Origin: Cytospora piceicola
Taxonomy: Eukaryota > Ascomycota > Sordariomycetes > Diaporthales > Cytosporaceae
Length of the DNA: 64,000 nt
NCBI GenBank assembly: GCA_023375675.1
Contig: JALQBC010000001.1
Coordinates: 930,001-994,000, forward strand
Direction of reading: 5' to 3'
The notes below the pieces were generated by a model, which was given only the letters and a program-made list of their open reading frames with translations, made no database searches and had not been told where the DNA came from. The position numbers were made by a program, and so were the translations under genes. Below are positions 10,120 to 22,622 of this stretch, one piece after another; positions within the stretch are counted from its first letter, which is position 1; every line of letters begins with the position of its first letter.

Positions 10120-12118
10120 GTTGTTTTGTGCGGCTTGTGGCCCACTTTTTGTCTCACTTCTCTGGATGAGTCAGCACCTTAAATGTTTTACATAAACGCT
10201 TAAATTGTAGAGAAGGGTGCATAAGGCAGAGCTGGGATTCAGTTGATACTCTACAATGTTTCTCTATAATCAAATAGTTGAGGAGATGAAAGTGACCTAG
10301 GCATAATTGACTTATACGGATATAGCGATGCTTGTTTATATCCAGCTCTACATATTGTAGCAAGATGCAGTGTTAGCGCAGCTTGAAAGACCACTACCTA
10401 TATCAGATTCAGCTTCCACTCCCTCGCTCCCTTGAGCTGTAAAAACATTGTCCGTCATCTGGGTCCAGTGCGGGGTTGTTTCCTGACTGCCCGGTCCAGC
10501 GGTTCCATGCTGGTACATATGTATAACAAAACCACTTTTAACAAGATAGCTACCGTAATTACTCCCTCTATGAACGGCGACGTGGACGCAAGAGACGAAG
10601 TGTTAAACATACGCGTTCGTTAATAGGCTTTGGTCTGAAGAGCAATTCCCGGAGAACGGAAGAAAACGCCGAGAAGCGGATGAAGGAAAAGTGGTCTACC
10701 TAGCACCGACTTGCTAAGTGACTGGGCAGAGGCCATTATCCAGAACAGGCAGGGAGTTAATGGATGGTTGCTCTCAGGGCGTCCGACCATTGCAATATCG
10801 AGAAAGCCAAACCTTGTATGTTATTTCAAGCGACATCTGGACCGTCTCATATAAAATATGACCCGGAAAGCTATCTCTACACCTAATTGGATGGTCTCTC
10901 AGATCTTGCAAGCCTGGCCATTATGAACAATTTCGTTGCCGCCGGTGCCAATTAGGCGCATAGATCATCTAATCGAGAAACTGATTAGAGAGGAAACTTG
11001 TAACCCCTAGAGACAATCTATACATATAATCATGGGGAGTCCTATGTTAATGACCACGGGTATCTCTTGCAACCAATCACTGAAAGAGAGACATACTACG
11101 GGAAATGTTGAGCGGATAATTAGGATCTGGGGGGATTCGGCTATATTCACCAACAAGTCTAAAGTTCCATTACACAAGCCGATGTTGAATTTTTTCCCCA
11201 GCTGATGTGTGGTTTTTTTTAAGTTGAGACTGTAGGTGAATTTTCGCTGGTCAACATTCCACTTTTTATCACGGTGGTGAGGTTGATCCAATATGTATGT
11301 AGCTCTAGGCGTGACATCGACTGGAGTTTGCTCAGCCTAAGCACATAACTGCAGGACATACATTACCGCAGACGCTTGCAGCTGGCTGTATAAAATACCT
11401 ACATAACGTACGTATCACCACCTGGATCCGAGGGTGGTCCCTGGTTGGCCATCTCACTCGGCCTCCCGGAAACCACATCCATACCGTTACACTATGCTTT
11501 GACAGTTCGGGCCATCGGAGGGGACTACACCAGCTTCGTGACCTAGGGGCAACTTTCCCAACAGGGTATATGCCAGGGCACAGTATCTCAGGGAAGACAT
11601 TACCGAAGACGTTGCCAGAGGAGACTCAAGACTCTAGCACAAGACTCCTCGGATAATATAATGTGAAAATTTGCATTTCATGCTGCAATGCTTGTTTGCT
11701 TGACTCGGCACATGAGCTGAACTATTCCTCCTTGATCAAATAGACGGTAAGCTCCCAGTCAGGACTCGGCAATACTGACTGCCCAGGTACCTGCATCCAG
11801 AGCGGCACAGTCACATACGTCCTGCCTATGGCCACTGGTGTCGAGATAAATCACATACAACAAACGTATACTCCATTTAGGAATACGATCTGGACCCATA
11901 TGGGCCTTATGAAACTCCCGCAGTCCCGGAGCCCGCATGAAACTGTCTGTCGAACCATTTTGCAAAACATCGCTTATGGGTATCGTGTATCTTGTAATTG
12001 CCTTTTATCCTTCTCCGGCTGAGTCGCATACAATCTTCCGACAGAGAACCGCGAACAATACCATAGTAACATATCGCCTGTGTCCAACGACCCCGCATCC
12101 AGAGTAGCCACCGCCGCC
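10120..12118. other. Long AT-rich intergenic region
   Basis: Two kilobases with only short, unsupported frames on both strands. The base composition is AT-rich compared with the flanking genes. I see no recognisable transposon ends or domains. The distal part is probably the 3' UTR of the sirtuin gene. Confidence 0.4.
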
Positions 12119-15100
12119 TCAGATCATAGCAAACCGCCTGTCGTCAAAGACAGGCGGCTTCCTCAACTGGCTCAAAGCCGCAGCAGCCTCGTTCTCCCGC
12201 TGGAGCTGCCGGGTGGGGCTGTCCTCGACCGACTGCACGCCAGGCGGGGGCTGCGTGTCCGCCATGCCCGCCTGGGGAGGTGCCAGGAACGGCGCGTTCG
12301 TCACGACGCTTCGGCTGGCCGACGGTGGTGCGGCGTTGATCTTGATCATCTGCGCCGTCAGCTGAGCTGGAGGTGGTCCCAACGTGGGCAGCACGCCATT
12401 CGCGTTGTCGGGAGGTCCGGCTGGCGGGCCAACAGTTGGCACGGCCATAAAGTCGAGGCCGCGGCATGGGCCCTGGAAATTTCTCGACTGTGGATCTATC
12501 AGTGAGAAACTGCGTTTCCGCCAGTGTTGAGGCGAGGTGGTTGGAGACATATCCGAAGGCGGACCCTGAACAACAACTGTGGGTTCGAGGTATGCGGGGG
12601 GCTGAGCCGGGGTATACGGCCATTCTTTGTACTGTGTTGGATACTTGTAGCTTTCGAGATTTTGAAGATGCAGGGGCGGCAGCGTAAATGACTCGATAGG
12701 AACATCTGGTTGTTCTGATGTTGTGGTGTCCCTAATTGCTGGAGTAGAGGTAGACACCATTGGACGAGGTGGCGGGAGGATGGGGGTCTGCTTCTGTGGA
12801 GCTCGTCGGCCTTGCTCGACCTTGGCCGCTTTGCCTGACGGTTTGGCCTTTTTTCCTTGTGGTGCAGGCTTGGCTTTGGACTTTGTGTTGCCGCCAGATG
12901 GGACCGGTGTTCCCCGTCCTGACTTGGGAGATGCAATCGATTGAGACTCGAAGAATGATTTGGGTCTTCGAATCCTATGATGGGATTTCACCGCTGCAAG
13001 GATCGAGTTATCTCCACCGACTAGGTCAGGGCCACTGTTGGGAATAGACATCTCAGCCAGGGCTGACTGGTCTTGTGCAGAAGTCGGCGGGGATGCTTTT
13101 CGCTTTATCACAGCCAAACCATCCGCACCCTTTGCATCCGAGCTAGGTTTCGTCTCTTCGACTAGTGACGGACAATGCGCATAGGTAGGTGTGGCTGCGG
13201 GCCCTGAGACGCCGACAGTATTTGCGTGACGCTTCCTAGTGTGAGATATTCCTCCCTCATATCGTTCGATCTTAGGTGTGATAGCCTCTTCGATAGATGA
13301 CGATGCTGTGATAGTCTCGGTAGGCGTCACGACCTTGGACACGGGCTTTCTGGTTCTCGCATTCTTAAGGCGTGGACCGCGGCCCGTCCTTAGACCTTGC
13401 TTGCTCGCGAACGGTTTCCCGGCTGCTGGAACTGACTGCTCAACCTTTGGAACCCCCTTCACTGTGGTAGACACAGGAGAGTCATTGGGAGTTTCCCGTC
13501 CACTAATGGCTGCCAGATCTCTCATGATTTTGGTAGTCAAGAAAGCCCCATTGGCTTTGTGATCTCGAAAAGCAGCTGGACGCTTGGGTTGTGGTTTGGG
13601 CTCAGTGGGTTTCGTCTCTTTGGGTGCCTCTTTCTTCTGGACCTTGTTCGGCTTGCTGCTGGGAGCCATTGTAATCGTGCTGTTAATGCTCTCTACCTTG
13701 GTCAACTCCTTGTTGGCCACCTTTTCAGTTTCGTTGTTGGTACGACGCCGTCTCTTGTTTCGAGATTCATCGGTGACTGAGCCTGGTGGCAGCCAAATGA
13801 GAGGCTTCTTCTCTTTCAAATCGTGCACCCAGGCATCGCAGTCCATCTGTACCCAGAAGTCAATCGTATCCGCCCAGACGCTATCCGCCGGCTTTGTATA
13901 ATTGATGAAAATAACCTTGCCGTCCTTTTTGTTGTGGACTGCCTTTGCAAATTCTTTGACGACTGTTTTCAATCCATGAACCTTGAGACTCGTACCCATG
14001 ATTATGAGCATATCTGGTGCGAGGGAAAGATCGTGCTGGATGATGTCGGATATTTGCTGGGATTCGGGGTGTTCTTCACCATAAAGCACAATGTCAGGCC
14101 GCAACTTCCCCACACCGAGGGCACGTTTGCCTCGCTCTTGTCTAGCGGCCGTAGCATCCTCGCAGCGAGGACACGGTGGCTGCTGACCCGACATAGTTTG
14201 CAACTCTCGGTCAGCCTCATCCCAGTCAACGACTCCTCCACACTGGAAGCAACGCAGAGCACGGAGGGAGCCGTGAAGGTAGACACACTCTACACCACGG
14301 TCTGGCTCGGGGCTCGATGCCTTTGACTGTGATGCTCCTCCTCCTTCTGAAACTTTGGGGATGTTGCCTGAATTCGCAGCATTCTCCTTCTTCCCGTTTC
14401 CTGCGCATACTTGGCCACGAGCTCCGCCTTCCTGGTCGCTATCTTTAGCCAGTCCCTGCGCATCACCGCACATCTCCTGATTCAAAACACTGGCTTCCTC
14501 CACGGAGTCCGACACCGTCCTCCGATGATTCGAGGTAGGAGCCTGAGTGGAATTGTCTCCGGCTGCTAAGACAGGCCTGGAGTATCCGCCAGGGACAGTG
14601 GGTCGTCCGGTTGGCTCAAGCTCTGCTGTTTGAACTTCGTTGTTATTCAAATCTTGGCGAGAGTTGGCGGCGGCGGCGGCGGCAGCCTTTGCGTTCCGCG
14701 CTGAGAACCGGGATCGGCTTCCAGTTCCAAGCACCAGGTGAGTTGCAAGGCCGACTTTGTCTTCGAGAAGATCAATGTTCTGTGTGTAGCAGCGCACCAT
14801 TTTGCCGCTATTCCGGAGATGAGAAATGAAGTGATGCGAACCAGTTGGCGAGGCAAATCTTGATTTTTGACGGAGGTTGGTGGCGAAGGTGTAGAATACA
14901 GATGTTTTTAAGGGGTCTGACCAAATAGACGCATCAAAGAGGTCGCGTCCTTTGAGGGTTGAGAGGCTGGCATGCTTGAGGGCCTGTGACTTGAAAGGTT
15001 GCATATATGAGGGAGAGGCGTCATCTGATGAATCGGGCGAAGTACACCTGCTGCTAGAGGGATGCGAGTTGGCCAACTGCTCCTCATATGGGTCGGACAT

Positions 15101-16100
15101 GAGGGGTGGAGGCGAGGACAAAGGCGAGCTGACGGTAGTTGTTTGTGCCCCGGATTCTGATGATGATTGTTTTGGAGTTGAAGGGCCAGAAGACGACACA
15201 ATCCTTGAGCTTGGATCTAAAGGGATTGTAAGAGCCTTGGATATGCTGGGCTTGTGATGTCGAGATGCTGTTGAGATATGTCCGGGAGGTGAGGATTGCT
15301 GTAGTGTCGAAGGAAATGTTGCAGAGGTTGTGGCTGATGCTGATTCTGGTAATACAGCATGCCTGCCCTGCTTCTGCTCCACCGACTCTTTTCTGTTGAC
15401 AAACATCACCCCTGCTGGAGGGCGCCCCCCATCAGATTTGCCATGTGCCTCTTTCGTCTCGGAGCTAGGAAGACCAAGGTCAGAGTCCCCTCTCGATTCC
15501 TCTGCCAGCACTGATTCTTCCGATAGGAGAACGACCTCTTCATCCGTGTCTGGCTCTGGATCCTTGTCAATAGGGTCAACCCTATCGCTATCCCCACTCT
15601 CGGCTTTGATGCAAGGTTCCTCATCAGATGGGTTGACTGCTTCGATGCAGCCACTATCATTTGACATCATGCTCTCATCTTGGCCCATGACCTCGATGCT
15701 TTCGCCCTCAGTGGGCAGTTCGATGTCTTCTGTGGCGTCCTTAACCTCGATGGTGTCACCCACAGGTGAAGGTGACACCCTCCTACGTTTCCTTGGACGC
15801 TCAGCGTCGCCAGTTCTTGCATCATCTGACCTGACCCCGTCCAATTTGGTAGCAGCATCGAATTGACCCTGGATCATCGAATACAAGCCATTCTCCGAGC
15901 GAAAGTCCTAATCAGCTTGTCAGAAATAGACACCCAGCAAGACAAAGACCATATATATTTCAAAAACAACTTACAGGGATTCCTGAGTTAGTACTGATGC
16001 CGGCTCCGGTGATCACCACCACCTTCTTCGCCTTGAAAAGCGAGTCGGCTATTTCCTGGAGGTCGGCCGCTGACCCAGACTGGACATGCACGGTAGGCAT
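12119..16100 (-). CDS. Hst3/Hst4-type sirtuin (NAD-dependent protein deacetylase)
   Basis: Two exons, 16100-15975 and 15907-12119, give about 1,304 residues. The splice joins GAGISTNSGIP (residues 32-42) to DFRSENGLYS, rebuilding the NAD-binding signature. The sirtuin core is broken by low-complexity insertions. About 320 residues rich in Ser/Glu/Asp follow the DFRS motif; then DASIWSDPLKTSVFYTF and CYTQNIDLLED (about 365-425); then another 150 residues; then YLHGSL with the catalytic His (about 585), two zinc Cys pairs (CFQC, CPRC) and MGTSLKV (about 680). A long basic Pro/Ser/Lys-rich tail completes it. By family, these nuclear enzymes remove acetyl from histone H3 Lys56; filamentous-fungal relatives influence secondary metabolism. 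Substrate here is inferred. Confidence 0.92.
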
Positions 16101-18632
16101 TCTGAGTGCAAACACGCCGGCCTGCTACGGAGGACGAACGTGCTGGTTCTTGATCTTGACAAATGCCTAATGCCCCAATCACAATCACAATCACTGGGAT
16201 TGTTGAGATCAGAGGTACCAATATGTGGCAGCCCGTCTCCTTCAAGTTCTGCTTGGCTGGGACCGCCCTCGCCCCGAGGATGGCCCGCGGCTATGTTCTT
16301 GTTTCCTTCCCAGCCTGTCGGAGACGTTGTGGACGTGGCTGGTGTGTATGCTCGTCTGGGCCATTCGTGTTCTTTGCAACCCTTTGGTCGAGGCACCATG
16401 CGGGATAACAGTATAACTTTGGAGGGTGTGATGGAGAGTCGGTACACAAGGAATCGGTGGTGAGTGGCGGCCACTATAACGTAGTCGTATCGCAAAGGAT
16501 CTGGTGAGGCCTGCGCTTTCGCAGTGATGTTGGCACGGCAAGCTTGGTCTTGGATCACGCCACAGTGTCGCGTACAAGCAGGTTTACGATGGGTCGCTTG
16601 TGTCGGATCCTGAGGTTTGAAGTGCAGCTTGTGACAAGCTCACATACAAGCCAGTATTGATATGAGGTTCGGGGTCGTCGTCGTCACAACTTCGGTACTC
16701 GTATCCTGCGTAGCTTCCGGTCGCCTGCCAGCGCTCGTCTCGTTGGTATGAATTGTGGTCGGCGGGGGGCCAGACGCCAATCCTGGCGAAAAGAAACAAA
16801 ACCAGGGGCTTCAATTGGCGCCTCGGAGGCACAAGCAAATGCAACGAAGTTGGAGTTGTCGATGTTGTCGTCTGCGGGAGCGGTCGACGCGTGGGGGTCG
16901 CAGAAGACAAGGATCCCGGGTCGAGTTACCGCGTCGAAGAATACAGGGTCCGTCCTCGATATAACCGAGGCTCTGTCCACAGCCGACAAGGGCCTAGGAA
17001 AACTCGACCGAATTGGAGAGGAGTGGATTGTTTGGTGAATTATAAATGGGTGGTCAAAGAGAGGGAAAGACAAAAGATACTTGTCACGTTGGACAAACTG
17101 ACCGGGTGTCGTCGTCCCAAGTTGTATACGACTCTTGGGCCCAAAGCACATGAGAGGCGCGACCTGCAGGTCGAAAACATCCCCGCACGTGCCACAAGTA
17201 GCACAAAGCTCCCCGACCTGGACACCTGGATTCTCCACGACACGCTAATCCACACTGCTGGGCCTCCCCTGATGAGGCTGATGGCCAGACGGCCAGAACG
17301 GCCAGGCGGCTTGATCCCCACAACGTTCCCTGTCGGCCCAGCCGGAAGCTTCAACAGGGAATCCAGGACCTCGGGACGGCTGCAGGCTGATGATACCCAC
17401 CTTCTGTATCACCTCTGCTTATCGCGGCCCGGTATGCTTTCCCACGAGGAGGCCACACATGTGATAGCAAGATATGACGCATGCACCCTGGCTTGCTGGC
17501 TTGGGGATTAAGCGCATTGATTCCTTATATCCAGATAAACAACATCAGGACTCCAGGCATACATACTACCATATTCACCCAGCAACCATCTGCCATCTGC
17601 CAAAAAGCTGGCATCAGAGAGCATAATCTTCTAGTACCTAGGCAGTTCCAGCCACTCTTTACCGATATAGCTATCATCCCCAACCTGCTTCAGCCTTAGA
17701 CTCATTAAACTGAAATGCTGCGGCTAGCAGAGGACCTCGGGAGTAGTTAGTCGAAGAGACCATTAAGACTGCGGCAACATAAGACTCCAGATTTCGCCTT
17801 CATAAACGCCGACCACGTTTATCGAGTTTATCGAGGGTCGTTCATTGAATACCTAGGTATGTATCGCCGATAGGGTTGTTATTTGGCCTACTGCATCTCA
17901 ACCGTCTATGATATCACCTACACGTTCGCATACAGTCTTGTCGATAGGGGTGATGAGGTAGGGAGGCATATGGTATGAGAACGAGAGGATCAAGGAGAAT
18001 TCGACTATCATAAGGATGACCACATTGGGTTATAGTGTGAGTATAAGCAGCCTAGGCGCAAGCAACCACCACTTTATTCCGGGCTTGTACCGAAGAATGG
18101 TTTTCGATATCGTGTACTTATATAACCATACTTTACCAACAGTTCTGTTAATCTATTCAATAATCCCAGTGAACCCCTCTTATCAAAATCATTGACAGGC
18201 ATTCATAATTGTGCACAATGGTTTTTTTGGCCTTGGTTGTTGCTCCAAGATGCGATGCATGTCGTGCTCACACCCCTGTTAACCACAAAATCACATCATC
18301 AATGCCGTCCTCTCACATTACACCATGTCGCAATCGCCCCTAACGATGGTTGATAAATCACAGCATCACATTCGTCCCAGATCTTTGGGGCGATCTCTGG
18401 GGTCAGCGTTTTTAACGTAGATCAAACGGGTCATTTACTTGTAAGCAGGGCACACTGGTAATTGGTCCTGCCGACCTCATAAATTGTAAACCTCTGGAGT
18501 TGAGCCTATTTCTTTGTTTTTCTTGACCTCCTGAAGTCGCCTATACCATCCATGGCTGGAATTCCTTCTTCATAACTGCCTTACTTTAATATCCAGAAAT
18601 ACTAGTCTTCTTACAAGGCAGTGTTACACACG
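16101..18632. other. Divergent intergenic region between the sirtuin and MFS genes
   Basis: GC-richer overlapping frames occupy 16.1-17.5 kb on both strands but lack any recognisable domain. 17.5-18.6 kb is AT-rich. TACCTAGG-like palindromes occur near 17636 and 17853. I call no gene. Confidence 0.4.
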
Positions 18633-20317
18633 ATGGCTGGACAAGATATTTATTATCCTAATGATAAAGGGCCAGACAACCAGACGGCCAACAAAAGCTC
18701 CGGATCCGAGAATGAGGAGGCAGAGAATGCTGGAATCAGCGAGAAGTCTATACTGCGAAAGCTCGACCTCAGACTTCTCCCAGCCGTCGGCGTACTCTAC
18801 CTGCTCTCCTTCCTCGATCGCAGCAACGTGGCCAATGCGCGGGTCGAAGGTCTCGCCGATGACCTTGGCATGACCGGGAATCAGTATCTGACTGGACTGA
18901 CGCTGTACTTCATTGGATATGTGCTCTTCGAGATACCCTGCAACATCATTCTCAAGAGGACCTCGCCGAGGGTTTGGCTACCCAGTCTGACCATCGTGTG
19001 GGGGGTCGTGGCAACCTTATCAGGGATTGTTCAGAACTTGACTGGCTTCTTCATTGTGCGGTTCTTCCTGGGAGTTGCAGAGTCTGGTCTTTTCCCTGGC
19101 GTGGTGTACTACTTTTCTATGTGGTATCAACGGCGCGAGAGGCAGTTCCGCATATCGCTCTTCTTCAGTGCCGCTGCCCTTGCGGGATCGTTTGGTGGTA
19201 TTCTGGCATATGTAAGCACCCGCCCCTGATGTTATTACTCCCAAGGCGAAAAGACATGGACTGACGGAAAACATTACAGGGAATCAGCTTCATGGGAGGA
19301 ATAGTCTGGTCGAATGGATGGCGCTGGATTTTCATTCTCGTAAGTTCGAACCTCTTCCACATCCCATGACAGAACCAAAAACTTTACTGAACACCCATAT
19401 CTTGTACAGGAAGGAATAGTCACTGTTGTAGTTGCTGTGGGTGCGTACTGGTTCATCTACAACTACCCAGCCACCGCCAATTTCTTGACCGAGAAGGAGC
19501 GGGCTGTGATTCAGACAAGGTTAGCTGCGGACAGTGATTCCACACACAACGAGAGTTTCACTTGGGCCAATGTTGGGCGAGCATTCAAGGATCCCGCATG
19601 CTGGCTCTACGGCTTTGCCTTTCATACGACGAGCCTGCCACTCTATACGTACTCCCTGTTCCTGGTAAGCAAGCCACCGTTTCACTCATGACGATACGTG
19701 TGTCCGACATCAGAACTGACACCCCTCAGCCGTCCATCATCAAGAGCCTAGGCTACACCGCAGCCACCGCGCAGCTCCTGACCATCCCCCCCTACGCCTT
19801 CGCCTTCCTCACGACCCTGGCAATAGCCGTCCTCTCCGAGAGGCTCAACAAGCGCGCCGTCTTCGTGGCGGGCTCGGCCGCCTTCGGCGCCATCGGCTAC
19901 ATCATCCTCCTGGCCAACACGGACCCCGCCCGCCGCCCGGGGGTGTCCTACCTCGGGACCTTCTTCGCCGCCGGCGGCATCTACCCGGCCACGGCCCTGG
20001 CGCTCTCGTGGCCCGCCATCAACGTCTCGGGCCAGACGAAGCGCGCCGTCGCCAACGCCATGCAGATCTCCATAGGCAACTGCGGCGCGGTCCTGGGCAC
20101 CCAGCTGTACCGCGCCGACGACGGGCCGCGGTACATCCTGGGCCACAGCTTTGCGCTGGGCTACCTGGTGGCGAACGTCGTGGTGTCGGGCGCCTTGTAC
20201 TGGCTGCTGAGGAGGAAAAACGAGAGGAGGGAGGCGATCACTGCTGAGGTCAAGGAGGTTGGAGAGTTGAGCGACTGGGATGGGGATGAAGACCCTAGGT
20301 GGCGATTCCAGTATTAG
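18633..20317 (+). CDS. MFS transporter, anion:cation symporter (Dal5-like) family
   Basis: Four exons: 18633-19211, 19280-19339, 19410-19664 and 19730-20317, all joined in phase 0, giving 493 residues. I chose the start at 18633 (cgATGGCT); an ATG four codons upstream is possible. After an acidic N-tail comes LRKLDLRLLPAVGVLYLLSFLDRSNVANAR, the family signature of helix 1, with GLTLYFIGYVLFEIPCNI (helix 2) and RFFLGVAESGLFPG (helix 4). About 12 hydrophobic helices are visible, with an acidic C-tail. Relatives import allantoate, nicotinate, pantothenate, biotin precursors or other small organic anions with protons at the plasma membrane. The substrate cannot be told from sequence, and no pathway genes are adjacent. 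Confidence 0.92.
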
Positions 20318-20960
20318 ACCGAAGACAGCGATATAGACCAACGTGATTCACTTTCTCGGAACGATGCGAAAGTCGTTAGAAATAATTGGAAATCCAGATT
20401 TTGATTGGAAGAAACTTAGCAGCAGCTTTGAACTGGTTAGTGTGCTTGTGTATATATTTATATATCCCTATAATGCAAAACAAGATGATGTTACGAGGCA
20501 AATCTGCCCCCCCCCCCAAACCCATATGAATCAGGATATAATGCTGCGACCTGAATGCAACTCCGTTGGATCGATCAGATGCATATACAACCAGACCACT
20601 CCCACCCATTGAAAATTTGCAGGACGAATGCTGTCGTGACTTCGTTAGAGCGCCGATAATGATAATCAAATACACGTATCCTCCTTGTGAATGGCCGACC
20701 ATGGGTGAAGCCACCCAACCCCAAACGCCAGGAAATGGTGAAACACAGAAAACTTGAGTGCTATATATATTTATAAGGAGAAAGATCGAAATGAGACAGG
20801 CGGATTCAGTGCCAAAGCCCTTGGCTTGATATCGAACTCAGAGCCGCCAACGGCGGCGCGTAGGGACGACGGCCAGCTCCAGAAAGGGAAGCAACTCACT
20901 GCAGGCCGACCGCATCGTAGCCCACTTGATCGACATGCACCGGAGATGTTTGGCATTTAA
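20318..20960. other. Convergent intergenic region
   Basis: The MFS and Whi5-like genes converge here. It contains a run of C near 20508-20518 and AT-rich DNA. No gene seen. Confidence 0.45.
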
Positions 20961-22622
20961 TCATGCGCGCATTCCGGCAGAACCCTCGCGCCGTCTTGAA
21001 GGCCCAGGAAGTTCAATCTCGCGATCCGAGTCTGAAGACGAGTCTTCTGCAGCCATGCGGTCGAGCACCGCGTCCAGGTCCTCGTATGACCTTATCCTCG
21101 GTCTGGGCCGTGCCGGTCTGCCCGATATCGACGCAAGAGGCACAGAAAGCCTGTCATGCGCTTGCCCGTCAGCCGCGCCGTTGACCCTGCGTGCTGGAGC
21201 CAGCGGGCGTACGTATCCGGCATGACGGCGCGTACTAGACGACTCATCGATGTCCATCTCGCTGACCGTGCTTCGCGATTTCTCAAATCCGACGCGCTTC
21301 TTGGGTGAATGCGCGGCGGGAAGTGGTTGTGAGCTATGGCTTGGACGGCCGTTGGGCAAGCTCTTCCTTTTCGGCGCGGATGTGGGCAGTGCTGTCCTGT
21401 GACCGCTCGACGCGGCTGATGCGCCATTGCGGAGGCGCTCGAGCGGTTGCGAAGAGACGGGAAAATGATTCTTCATGTTGGCAGAATTCCCAGGGCTGCT
21501 CATGAAAAGCAGGGCTTCCATGGCGTCTTTCTCGCGGTTGTTGTGAGTGGGGGAAACAACCATTGCATCCCCAGCAGCACGTAAGCCACGCTGATCTGGT
21601 GACAAGTTCAAAGTGGCCAAGGATGGTGTGTGCGGGCTGGCATGATGAGATCGTGGAGAGAGGAAGTTGGGCGTGTGCTTGGGGCTGGAACTCCGTCGAG
21701 GATGACCTTCTGTGCGATGCGGCTGGATAGAGACGGGGGGAGCTAGCGAGTGGATATTTTGAAGCGGAGCAGACATGGTATGCGATTCTGAGCTTGCTGG
21801 AGAGCGGCGCCTGGCTCCCTCGGGTATTTGGTTCGAGGTTGGGGCGGCGTGACTAGTCATAGGTGGCCGATGCGAGACTTGGAACTGTGGGCTTGCTGAC
21901 GATCTTGCTACGCCTGGAATAGTAGAGTTGCTCGATGCTGGAGAAGCTGCTCGGGATGCCAGGGTCTCGACCTCGTTGATCGTCCGTGATTCCCAGCCGT
22001 TGTTCACCTTGAGCAGAGCGTATGACATGCGTGCCCTCAGCTCGGAAGATAGCTGCGGACAAAACGCGTCAGTATTGGCTTGTTTCTTGGGGCAATACCG
22101 CGGATAGGCATAGGACCCGGATCTTGGGGCACTCACTTCAGTGACACGGCTAGTTGTAGTAGAAGCAGCGCTCACAGCGCTTGTGTTTCTCGAGTGGCCG
22201 ACGGGTCGACGTGGGGAGGCTGTGGGAGACAATCTTGGCTCCTTGACTGCGCCATCGGCTGTCCTCTTCACGGAGGAGCGCGAACTTAGGTCTGGCATCT
22301 TCTCCTGGGCGGCAGCCAACTGCGACAGCTGTAGTAATTGCGTCTCCTGACTGGACCCCTGAACGCTTCCAGCACCTCCTTCACTTCCTGTCCTCTCGAT
22401 CACGGGCGGGGTAAAGACGCGGTTGGACTCGGAGGAAGAGACGGTGGCTTGCGAGTCGCTGGTCGAGGACAACTGCTTTTGTAAAGGGTATGATTCGGTG
22501 GCACTTGGGCGTACATGGGATATTGTTTCGCGAGGACCGAGAGGGTTCGAGGTAGGGGGAAGAGTGTTGTTGTCTACGACTCCTGCCTGACTCGGCGAGT
22601 CGTCAGCAGGCCGTGATGACAT
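20961..22622 (-). CDS. Whi5/Nrm1-like G1/S transcription repressor
   Basis: Two exons, 22622-22137 and 22052-20961, give 525 residues. The 84-nt intron between them (donor GTGAGT, acceptor GCAG) is a multiple of three without a stop, so an unspliced reading also stays open. Splicing brings E next to LSSELRARMSYALLKVNNGW (about residues 163-182), which matches the short GTB motif that Whi5 and Nrm1 use to bind SBF/MBF transcription factors. The rest is disordered, rich in Ser/Pro/Arg, with many SP/TP sites as expected for CDK control, and a basic KKRVGFEKSRSTVSEMD motif. Known role: holding G1/S genes silent until cyclin-CDK phosphorylation. Confidence 0.8.
   Translation of the reverse strand: MSSRPADDSPSQAGVVDNNTLPPTSNPLGPRETISHVRPSATESYPLQKQLSSTSDSQATVSSSESNRVFTPPVIERTGSEGGAGSVQGSSQETQLLQLSQLAAAQEKMPDLSSRSSVKRTADGAVKEPRLSPTASPRRPVGHSRNTSAVSAASTTTSRVTEVSAPRSGSYAYPRYCPKKQANTDAFCPQLSSELRARMSYALLKVNNGWESRTINEVETLASRAASPASSNSTIPGVARSSASPQFQVSHRPPMTSHAAPTSNQIPEGARRRSPASSESHTMSAPLQNIHSLAPPVSIQPHRTEGHPRRSSSPKHTPNFLSPRSHHASPHTPSLATLNLSPDQRGLRAAGDAMVVSPTHNNREKDAMEALLFMSSPGNSANMKNHFPVSSQPLERLRNGASAASSGHRTALPTSAPKRKSLPNGRPSHSSQPLPAAHSPKKRVGFEKSRSTVSEMDIDESSSTRRHAGYVRPLAPARRVNGAADGQAHDRLSVPLASISGRPARPRPRIRSYEDLDAVLDRMAAEDSSSDSDREIELPGPSRRREGSAGMRA

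Noticed and set aside
10432..11965. Small frames in the AT-rich gap between the tRNAs and the sirtuin
   Set aside because: All under 100 codons, no domains, no splice patterns.
16684..17511. Overlapping long frames on both strands upstream of the sirtuin (184 codons -, 252 codons +)
   Set aside because: GC-rich open DNA with no recognisable domain, no splice support and mutual overlap; more likely chance frames in a promoter or UTR.
22053..22136. Reading straight through the Whi5-like gene as one 553-codon frame
   Set aside because: The 84-nt in-frame stretch has perfect donor and acceptor, and splicing restores the GTB-motif context.
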